A DNA stretch of 5,433 nucleotides, from assembly GCF_000497445.1 (NCBI RefSeq), contig NZ_CM002285.1:832277-837709 (forward strand), given 5' to 3'. Origin of the DNA: Streptomyces roseochromogenus subsp. oscitans DS 12.976. GTDB lineage: Bacteria > Actinomycetota > Actinomycetes > Streptomycetales > Streptomycetaceae. Shown one piece after another: positions 1-4,689 of the stretch. The number at the start of each line of letters is the position of its first letter. Position 1 is the first letter of the stretch. The position numbers and the translations under genes were made by a program. The notes beneath the pieces were generated by a model. That model made no database searches, had not been told where the DNA came from, and saw only the letters and a program-made list of their open reading frames with translations.

Positions 1-1486
1 ATCGGCCGCTCCCGGGTACGGAGTAGTACAGCCGCTGTCCGTCGAGGAGCGCAGACGGCCAGGCACGGGCGTACGACGGGGGCCGGGAGCCCGCGGGGAC
101 CAGCGTGGCGACCGGCGTTCGGCGGGCTGTGCCGGCGATACGGTCCGCTGTGCTGTTGGCATCGGGACCGTCGGCCGCGGCCGAGGCGCAGCCCGCGTAG
201 AACGCGATCGGGAGGGCGTCGCCCCCGGTGAGCAGACAGGGCGGGCGGACGCCGAGCCGGTGCAGGGCGGAGGCCGTGCGGGACCAGGCACGGCGGGCCG
301 CGGTGGTGCGGTCCACGGTGTGCACGACCACGGCCAGTTGTACCGCGAGATGGGCGGCGAGCCCGAGGCAGAGCAGGGTCGCGACGACCGGACGCCGGGG
401 CGGGCGCGAGGCGGTGAAGAGATACCGGAGCGCATCGGCGACCGGGAGGGCGAGCAGGACGTAGGCCGGGAGCAGGAAGCGGGGGGCCGCGTAGCCGATG
501 AGGAACAGATACGGGAAGGCCGCGCTCACCGCGCAGGCGAGCGGGAGCGCCATGGCCGCCGGGCGCCGGGCGCGGACCGCGACGACGAGCCCGAGCGTGG
601 CGAGCACGGGCAGCACGAACCACCAGCCGATGACCGCCGGATGGGGCAGCCGGCCGGTGCACGGCCGGCACAGGGTCTGGCCGCCGAGGCTGCGCAGCTG
701 GTCGATGACGGCGATGTGCCAGCCGAGGCCGCCCTGGATCGCCGAGCCCTCGGACAGGCGGTTCATCAGGCCGCCGTAGCGGATGTAGGCCTCGATGACC
801 CACTCGGCGGCGCCGGCCGCGAGTCCGGCCAGCAGCACCGCGAGGGCCCGCCAGTGGCGGCGGGCGAGGCCGAGGGCAAGGAGCGGCAGCGCGGCCCACA
901 CGGCGTCCGTGGGCCGCATCCACGCCATGAGCGCCGCACTCGCCGCCAGACCCCACCAGGCCGGACGCGCTGGGCTGTCGTGGGTCCGGAGGAAGCAGGC
1001 GACGGTGGCCAGGGCGCCCACCGCGACCCAGTAGTTGGGCATGGCCTGCGGGCCGTAGAACAAGGTCACCCAGAGGGAGGCCGACAGGGCGCCGGCGAGG
1101 GCGAGGACGCGGGCCGGGAACAGGCCGCGCCAGGTGCGCAGGGCCAGGAACAGGGCGAGGCCGGACAGGACCGCGAGGTAGATCCGCAGCAGTGCGGTGG
1201 AGGACGACCAGGCGGCGACGGGTGCGACGAGCAGGGAGATGCCACGCGCACGGGGTGCGCTGAAGAAGGCGGCGGGGGCGTGGGCGCTGACCTGGCTGAC
1301 GTACACCGTCTCGTCCCAGCCGAGGCCCATGCCGGGCCGGACGAGGAGCAGTTGGGCCAGGGTGAAGGCCGCGGCCACGGCCGCGAGCGGGGCGGTGGTA
1401 CGCACCGGCCGGGTGCCGCCGGACGTGCGGAGAAGGCGCGGGCGCCGCATTCCGGCGAGTGTGGCGTACGCGCTGCCGGCCATCAT
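1..1486 (-). CDS. Polytopic membrane protein, probable GT-C-type glycosyltransferase (partial, C-terminus off the left edge)
   Basis: The minus-strand frame is open for 495 codons from ATG at 1486 to the window edge, with no stop. The product is strongly hydrophobic, with about 9-11 likely membrane segments (for example near residues 32-50, 99-117, 124-144, 151-166, 176-205, 211-230, 285-304, 309-331, 336-352 and 366-390), then a soluble C-terminal part from about 390. Family-like signs are an acidic motif in the first outer loop after helix 1 (LGWDETVYV, D58/E59), as in GT-C enzymes of the PMT/ArnT/GT39 type, an RPTDA motif near 191-195, and RFLLPA near 336-341. Such enzymes move sugars from polyprenyl-phosphate donors to acceptors outside the membrane; donor and acceptor are unknown here. 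Starts at GTG 1489, ATG 1486 and ATG 1483 are all in frame. A GAGGGG ribosome site at 1494-1489 is 2 bases from ATG 1486 and 5 from ATG 1483, so 1483 is a real alternative. The gene is divergent from the BlaI-like repressor. Membrane topology is certain; the glycosyltransferase role is inferred. Confidence 0.8.
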   Translation of the reverse strand, partial: MMAGSAYATLAGMRRPRLLRTSGGTRPVRTTAPLAAVAAAFTLAQLLLVRPGMGLGWDETVYVSQVSAHAPAAFFSAPRARGISLLVAPVAAWSSSTALLRIYLAVLSGLALFLALRTWRGLFPARVLALAGALSASLWVTLFYGPQAMPNYWVAVGALATVACFLRTHDSPARPAWWGLAASAALMAWMRPTDAVWAALPLLALGLARRHWRALAVLLAGLAAGAAEWVIEAYIRYGGLMNRLSEGSAIQGGLGWHIAVIDQLRSLGGQTLCRPCTGRLPHPAVIGWWFVLPVLATLGLVVAVRARRPAAMALPLACAVSAAFPYLFLIGYAAPRFLLPAYVLLALPVADALRYLFTASRPPRRPVVATLLCLGLAAHLAVQLAVVVHTVDRTTAARRAWSRTASALHRLGVRPPCLLTGGDALPIAFYAGCASAAADGPDANSTADRIAGTARRTPVATLVPAGSRPPSYARAWPSALLDGQRLYYSVPGSGR

Positions 1487-1523
1487 CACCCCTCTGCCCC
1501 CGCGGCGTGCCGGAACCCTTGCC

Positions 1524-1529
1524 ACCCTA
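1524..1529 (-). promoter_or_regulatory. Possible -10 box for the minus-strand membrane protein gene
   Basis: Read on the minus strand, this is TAGGGT, which fits TAnnnT. A start of transcription near 1517 would leave a leader of about 31 bases carrying the GAGGGG ribosome site before ATG 1486. I do not see a clear -35 box 16-18 bases upstream, so the call is weak. The box lies inside the left arm of operator site 1. Confidence 0.25.
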
Positions 1530-1542
1530 CAATCTGTAGGGT
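1524..1542. promoter_or_regulatory. Perfect inverted repeat, probable BlaI/CopY-type operator (site 1)
   Basis: The sequence ACCCTACA-ATC-TGTAGGGT has perfect 8-base arms around a 3-base spacer. The TACA/TGTA core matches the general core of operators bound by BlaI, MecI and CopY repressors, and a repressor of that family starts about 110 bases away. The published operators I remember have a shorter spacer, so the 3-base spacer is a difference. Each arm contains TAGGGT on one strand, which fits the Streptomyces -10 pattern TAnnnT. Bound repressor could therefore block transcription toward the minus-strand membrane gene. The repeat is seen directly; binding is inferred. Confidence 0.6.
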
Positions 1543-1625
1543 CCAGGACGGGAGCCGGGGAAAACACCGACAAAGTACCCCTGATCCCTGCCTTCCGCCG
1601 GACTGACGGGGCCATCCGGCCCATG

Positions 1626-1644
1626 GCACTACGCGCTGTAAGGT
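1626..1644. promoter_or_regulatory. Diverged second copy of the operator (site 2) at the repressor start
   Basis: GCACTACGCGCTGTAAGGT aligns without gaps to the 19-base site 1 with 13 identical positions, and keeps CTAC on the left and CTGTA plus GGT on the right. Its centre (1635) is 102 bases from the centre of site 1 (1533). It ends 6 bases before the repressor ATG and contains the likely -10 box TAAGGT, so occupancy would repress the repressor-protease operon. The left arm has decayed relative to site 1, which suggests weaker binding. The similarity is seen directly; the role is inferred. Confidence 0.45.
1639..1644 (+). promoter_or_regulatory. Probable -10 box of the repressor operon, with a leaderless arrangement
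   Basis: TAAGGT fits TAnnnT and ends 6 bases before ATG 1651, so transcription would begin at or next to the start codon. This spacing is typical of leaderless Streptomyces mRNAs. AAGG at 1640-1643, 7 bases from the ATG, could instead serve as a ribosome site on a longer transcript. I see no good -35 box. Confidence 0.4.
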
Positions 1645-1650
1645 TGGGGC

Positions 1651-2034
1651 ATGGCTGGCACAGGGTCCCGCGGCAGGGCGGAGCGGCGCAGCGCCGGTGA
1701 GCTGGAGAGCGAGGTGCTGGCCGCGCTTTGGGCCACCGAGCGGCCGTTGACCCCGGCGGAGATCCAGGCCGAGATCGACGGCGGACTCGCCTACAACACG
1801 GTGCACACCATCCTCAAACGCCTTTACGACAAGGGTCTGGTGCTGCGCGACGCCGATGGGCGGCGCGGTGCGTACCGGCCGGCGAAGAACGCGGCCGAGC
1901 TGACCGCCGAGGCGATGCACGAGGCCCTGGACCGGGGACCGGACCCGATCGCCGCGCTCCAGCAGTTCGTGACCGGGCTGCGCCCCGAGGAGGAGCGGGC
2001 GCTGCGCGAACTGCTCGGCGGAGGCGGCGCATGA
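1651..2034 (+). CDS. BlaI/MecI/CopY-family transcriptional repressor
   Basis: This is a 127-residue protein, the usual size for the family. Residues 15-75 form a winged-helix DNA-binding domain: an ELE..VL..LW first helix, a TPAEIQAEI second helix, the recognition helix AYNTVHTILKRLYDKG (47-62), and a wing around 66-77 ending in RRGAYRP. Residues 80-123 form the helical dimer region, ending in the family-like LRPEEERALRELL. Family members bind TACA/TGTA palindromes as dimers and are released when an M56 protease cuts the dimer domain, or by metal in CopY. In staphylococcal MecI and BlaI the cut lies at Asn-Phe; here the matching place appears to read Gln105-Phe106, by eye alignment. No Cys is present, so CopY-type metal binding by a Cys motif is excluded. 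ATG 1651 is supported by the -10 box just upstream and by the absence of domain sequence before it. The last codons overlap the protease gene by ATGA. Targets are probably its own operon and the divergent membrane gene. Confidence 0.9.
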   Translation: MAGTGSRGRAERRSAGELESEVLAALWATERPLTPAEIQAEIDGGLAYNTVHTILKRLYDKGLVLRDADGRRGAYRPAKNAAELTAEAMHEALDRGPDPIAALQQFVTGLRPEEERALRELLGGGGA

Positions 2035-2924
2035 GGTTCGACGTGTACAGCCCGCTGGTGCTGTCCCTGCTGCTGTCGGCGGTCGGGCCGGTGATCGCCC
2101 GGCGGGTCGCTCCGGCGCTCGCCGTGCGCGTGCTGACCTCGGCGGCCGTGCTGACCGCCGCGGCCACCGCCTGGTCGTTGCTCCTGCTGGCCACCGCGCT
2201 GCTCGGGGACGTGCCGCCGGTGATCCACGAGGCCCGTGAGGACGGACATACGGTCACCGATCAGGTGCCCGAGGCGATCGGCCTCGCGGCCTGCCTGGCG
2301 CTGGCGGTGATCGCCCTGCGGGTGTACCGGGCCGTACGCGCCGAGCGGTGCACCCGGCGGACCCTGCGCCGGCTGTGTGCGGGGCATCCGGCGGACAGCG
2401 AGCTGATCGTCGCCGCCTCCGAGGTGCCGCAGGCGTTCACGATACCGGGCCGGCCGGGCCGGATCCTGGTCACCTCGGCGATGCTGAGCGCCCTCGATCC
2501 CGCCGAGCGGCGGGTGCTCCTCGCGCATGAGCGCGCCCATCTCGCCCACCGGCACGGGCCGCTGGTCACCGCGGCGACGCTCGCGGCGGCGGCCGACCCG
2601 CTGCTCGGACCGGTGCGTACGGCCGTCGGCTTCCTCGTGGAGCGATGGGCCGACGAGCAGGCGGCGGCCACGGTCGGCGACCGGCACACCACCGCCCGGG
2701 CGCTGGCCCGCGCCGCGCTCACCGCCGGCCGGGCCCGTGCCGCCTGCGCCCTGCACTTCACCGACCGGTCCGTGACCCGCCGGATCGCGGCCCTGCAGAC
2801 GAGCCCGCCGCCGCAACTGTGGCCGGCCGCAGCCGCCGTCCTCCTCCTCGGCACCCTGGCCACGCTGCTCGCCGCCGACGCGACCAGCGACTTGCTGGGG
2901 CAGTTGTCCGGCGCACTGAACTGA
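2031..2924 (+). CDS. M56-family (BlaR1/MecR1-like) integral membrane zinc metalloprotease
   Basis: The 297-residue protein begins at ATG 2031 inside the repressor's last codons (ATGA overlap), a sign of translational coupling. Likely membrane helices lie near residues 7-25, 31-58 and 82-99, with a last one near 264-283. The cytosolic loop between them carries the protease domain. The zinc motif HEXXH is HERAH at 166-170 (within LLAHERAHLAHRH). A downstream ExxxD (E204, D208, in VERWADEQA) supplies the probable third zinc ligand, as in M48/M56 peptidases. The likely role is to sense an envelope signal and cut or inactivate the partner repressor. The classic C-terminal penicillin-binding sensor domain is absent: only about 14 residues follow the last helix. 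This is the short form common in actinomycetes, whose inducer is generally unknown. Family assignment is strong; partner cleavage is inferred from gene order. Confidence 0.88.
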   Translation: MRFDVYSPLVLSLLLSAVGPVIARRVAPALAVRVLTSAAVLTAAATAWSLLLLATALLGDVPPVIHEAREDGHTVTDQVPEAIGLAACLALAVIALRVYRAVRAERCTRRTLRRLCAGHPADSELIVAASEVPQAFTIPGRPGRILVTSAMLSALDPAERRVLLAHERAHLAHRHGPLVTAATLAAAADPLLGPVRTAVGFLVERWADEQAAATVGDRHTTARALARAALTAGRARAACALHFTDRSVTRRIAALQTSPPPQLWPAAAAVLLLGTLATLLAADATSDLLGQLSGALN

Positions 2925-2940
2925 GAAGCCGACGGCACTG

Positions 2941-3060
2941 CAACACCCCGAGGAGCGCGGGGCAGTATCCATATGCGGCTCCGCCGCGATGGGGTGCCCC
3001 CGGGTTCGAGCGAAGCCGAGAACTTGGGGGAGCCCAGCCACAATGGCGCCGCGGACGGCA
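2941..3060. repeat. Composite Streptomyces-type intergenic stem-loop repeat
   Basis: This stretch between two convergent genes holds three consecutive hairpin units. The first is CCCCG (2946-2950) pairing with CGGGG (2958-2962). The second is GCGGC (2975-2979) pairing with GCCGC (2983-2987). The third is a large hairpin at 2997-3030. From memory of Streptomyces sequence, pieces such as GCGCGGGG, ATGCGGCTCCGCCGCG, GTTCGAGCGAAGCCGAGAAC and CAGCCACAA.GGCGCCGCGG recur between many genes, usually 3' of genes. Here several of them seem joined in one copy. No open frame with coding character is visible. The hairpins are seen directly; the family relation is remembered, not searched. Confidence 0.55.
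2997..3030. terminator. Strong hairpin, probable bidirectional terminator
   Basis: The arms CCCCCGGGTTC (2997-3007) and GAACTTGGGGG (3020-3030) can form 11 pairs on the plus-strand RNA, two of them G-U, around a 12-base loop. It lies 73 bases after the protease stop and 56 bases after the GH65 stop on the other strand, so it could end transcription from both sides. No T-tract follows, which is usual for actinomycete terminators. On the minus-strand RNA the two wobble pairs become mismatches, so it should work better for the plus-strand operon. Confidence 0.5.
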
Positions 3061-3085
3061 AACGACCGTACCCGGCATCTGCAAC

Positions 3086-3857
3086 TCAGCCGCCGTTCGG
3101 GGCGCGGTGGAGCGGCTGCTCGGGGCGGGGCCGGCGGACAGCCGATGGTACGGCCCGTACGGCCGGCTCCTCCGTGCTCACCGTCAGCGGCTCGCCATGA
3201 TGACGCAGGGTCAGCGGCGGCCCGTCCAGCAGTGCGTACGTCGCCTTGTCCGCGCCGATGTCCACGCGCAGCCGCCGCCCGCGGAACTCGACGTTGAAGG
3301 CGAGCCGGCTCAGCCGGCCGGGCAGGCGTGGCGCGAACCGCAGGCGCTCGCCGTCGCGGCGCATCCCGCCGAAGCCCGCCACCAGCGCCATCCATGTGCC
3401 GGCCAGCGAGGCGATGTGCAGCCCGTCGCGGGTGTTGTGCTCCAGGTCCTGCAGATCCATCAGGGCCGCCTCGGTGGTGTAGGCGTAGGCGAGGTCCAGA
3501 TGGCCCGCCTGGGCGGCGATGACGGCCTGACAGCAGGCCGACAGGGAGGAGTCCCGGACGGTCAGCGGCTCGTAGTAGGCGAAGTTCCGGGCGACCTGCT
3601 CCTCATCGTGCTCCGCGTCGAACCAGTCGCCGCAGGTGTACATGGCGAGCACCAGGTCGGCCTGCTTGATCACCTGCTTGCGGTAGAGGTCGAAGTAGGG
3701 AAAGTGCAGGAGCAGGGGGTACTGGTCGGCGCGGGTGCCGGCGAAGTCCCAGCGCTGGTAGCGCGAACACCGACTCGCTCTGGGCGAGGACGCCGAGGTC
3801 GAGGGCGGTCTCCCGAACGGCCCACGGCTCCACGCTGTACGACCGGTCGGTGATCAC
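3086..3857 (-). pseudogene. GH65 glycoside phosphorylase/hydrolase remnant (large internal deletion plus frameshift)
   Basis: Two separate parts of one GH65-family protein are visible. From GTG 3857, 32 codons give an N-terminus of the family type (ITDRSYSVEPWAVRET...LAQSESVFA). In another frame, from about 3763 to the TGA at 3088-3086, 225 codons give the family C-terminus. This contains YQRWDFAGT, YPLLLHFPYFDLYRKQ, IKQADLVLAMY, FAYYEPLTVRDSSLSAC, ALMDLQDLEHNTRDGLH and the C-terminal beta-sandwich. The two meet at about 3760-3765 with no sequence between them, and the join shifts the frame by one. Full-length members have roughly 770-800 residues, so about 530 residues are missing. The lost part includes most of the (alpha/alpha)6 barrel and its general-acid Glu in the DEFHE-type motif. 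Read through in the first frame, the product is nonsense after residue 32. GTG 3857 overlaps the HAD stop as GTGA, the expected operon coupling. The intact enzyme would cleave an alpha-glucoside such as trehalose, maltose or kojibiose in the cytosol. GTG 3673 could start a fragment without a catalytic site. Sequencing or assembly loss is the alternative explanation. Confidence 0.85.
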
Positions 3858-4594
3858 TGCTTGCCTCCCAGCTCGGCGAGGTCCTTCACGACGATGGTCG
3901 CGCCGTGCGCGTACAGCGCGTCGGTCTGGCCCACGCGGTCCACCCCGACCACGTACCCGAAGCCGCCGGCGCGGCCCGCCTCCATTCCGGCCAGCGCGTC
4001 CTCGAAGACGGCGGCCCGTGCCGGCTCGACGCCCAGGTCGTGGGCGGCGGCGAGGAAGGTGTCGGGGTGCGGCTTGCCCCGCAGCCGCCGTTCGGCGGCG
4101 ACCACGCCGTCGATCCGTACGTCGAAGAAGTGCTCGGCGCCGACGGAGCGCAGCACGTCCCGGCAGTTGGCGCTGGAGGAGACGATCGCGGTGCGCAGTC
4201 CCTCGGCACGGACGGCCTCCAGATAGCGCAGGGTGCCCTCGTAGGCCTCCACACCGCCGGTGCGGATCCGCTCCAGGAGCAGGGCGTTCTTGCGGTTGCC
4301 GAGGCCGTGCACGGTGCGGGCCTGAGGCGGGTCCTCGGGGGTGCCCTCGGGCAGCCGGATGCCGCGCGAGTCGAGGAAGGCGCGGACGCCGTCGGTGCGG
4401 GGGCGGCCGTCGACGTACTCGTCGTACTCGGCGACCGCGTCGAACGGCCGCCCCTGTTCCCCCTCGTAGTCGCGCAGGAACGCGTCGAACGTCTCCTTCC
4501 AGGCGGCCGCGTGCACGACGGCCGTCTTGGTGACGACCCCGTCGAGGTCGAACAGACAGGCCTGGATCGCGTCGGGAAGACCGAGCTGAGTCAT
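3854..4594 (-). CDS. HAD-superfamily hydrolase, beta-phosphoglucomutase-like
   Basis: This is a 246-residue protein with all four HAD motifs. Motif I is DLDGVVT (nucleophile D16, acid/base D18). Motif II is a Ser in IVSSSAN (about 139-141). Motif III is K174 in GKPHPDTF. Motif IV is E198-D199 in VFEDALAGMEAG. A helical cap domain occupies about 22-100 and contains HAAAWKETFDAFL. The DxDGxxT form and the cap resemble beta-phosphoglucomutases, which convert beta-glucose-1-phosphate to glucose-6-phosphate, the product route of a GH65 phosphorylase. A sugar-phosphate phosphatase is the main alternative. It lies directly upstream of the GH65 gene with a GTGA overlap, the usual pairing. ATG 4594 is chosen because the family-like N-terminus begins MTQLGLPDAIQACLFDLDG and a GGGGAAGAG purine run precedes it. 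ATG 4612, with GGAG 8 bases upstream, is an in-frame alternative that adds MGKSAG. The gene looks intact although its partner is broken. Confidence 0.88.
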   Translation of the reverse strand: MTQLGLPDAIQACLFDLDGVVTKTAVVHAAAWKETFDAFLRDYEGEQGRPFDAVAEYDEYVDGRPRTDGVRAFLDSRGIRLPEGTPEDPPQARTVHGLGNRKNALLLERIRTGGVEAYEGTLRYLEAVRAEGLRTAIVSSSANCRDVLRSVGAEHFFDVRIDGVVAAERRLRGKPHPDTFLAAAHDLGVEPARAAVFEDALAGMEAGRAGGFGYVVGVDRVGQTDALYAHGATIVVKDLAELGGKQ

Positions 4595-4629
4595 ACCGGC
4601 ACTCTTCCCCATGGGCCACGCTCCAGTGA

Positions 4630-4643
4630 GTGGCGCACGCCAC
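4630..4643. promoter_or_regulatory. Inverted repeat in the divergent HAD/kinase promoter region, possible operator
   Basis: GTGGCG-CA-CGCCAC is a perfect 14-base inverted repeat. It lies 36 bases upstream of the HAD ATG (4594) and 46 bases upstream of the kinase GTG (4690), where a shared regulator could act. In DNA this GC-rich a 6+6 repeat can occur by chance, and I do not recognise it as a known operator. Next to it, 4661-4671 holds the only AT-rich patch of the region (AAAAGTTT), which may mark promoter elements. No clear -35/-10 pair could be assigned for either gene. Confidence 0.25.
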
Positions 4644-4678
4644 AGCGGGCGTACTTCTCGGCAAAAGTTTCGGTGCCA

Positions 4679-4684
4679 CACTGT
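4679..4684 (+). promoter_or_regulatory. Possible weak -10 box for a leaderless kinase transcript
   Basis: CACTGT matches TAnnnT except at the first base and ends 5 bases before GTG 4690. Together with the absence of a ribosome site upstream, this suggests leaderless translation. No convincing -35 is seen, so this is a low-confidence reading. Confidence 0.2.
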
Positions 4685-4689
4685 GCCGT

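Noticed and set aside
27..39. TACAGCCGCTGTC, a small inverted repeat (ACAG/CTGT) resembling an operator half
   Set aside because: It lies deep in the coding part of the membrane protein gene, has only 4-base arms, and lacks the GGGT/ACCC flanks of the site at 1524-1542.
260..1606. Long plus-strand open frame (448 codons) rich in Gly, Arg, Glu and Gln
   Set aside because: It is the opposite-strand shadow of the hydrophobic membrane protein gene. Its composition is low-complexity and family-free, while the minus-strand frame shows membrane helices and GT-C-like motifs.
1609..1622. GGGCC-ATCC-GGCCC inverted repeat upstream of the repressor
   Set aside because: A 5-base GC-only stem is expected by chance in this composition. 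It does not overlap a promoter box and has no TACA/TGTA core.
1651..2924. Possible beta-lactam resistance locus, because of the BlaI/BlaR1-like pair
   Set aside because: There is no beta-lactamase or PBP gene in the window and the protease lacks the penicillin-binding sensor domain. Such pairs are common in actinomycetes outside resistance loci.
3001..3017. GGGTTCGAGCGAAGCC resembles a tRNA T-arm (GGTTCGA)
   Set aside because: No anticodon arm, D-arm or acceptor stem can be placed upstream, and the sequence fits better within the 2997-3030 hairpin of the intergenic repeat.
1824..3395. Long minus-strand open frame (523 codons) across the repressor, protease and intergenic repeat
   Set aside because: It runs antisense to two well-supported genes and through the repeat, and has the Arg/Gly/Pro-rich make-up of a high-GC shadow frame.
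3086..3673. Reading 3673-3086 as an independent small GH65-like gene starting at GTG 3673
   Set aside because: The family match continues upstream of GTG 3673 to about 3763, I see no ribosome site supporting that start, and the catalytic barrel is missing. A remnant of a larger gene explains it better.
2645..3853. Long plus-strand open frame (402 codons) from the protease through the GH65 remnant
   Set aside because: It crosses the convergent intergenic repeat and lies antisense to the GH65 parts. No motif is visible, and it is a by-product of high GC3 on the other strand.
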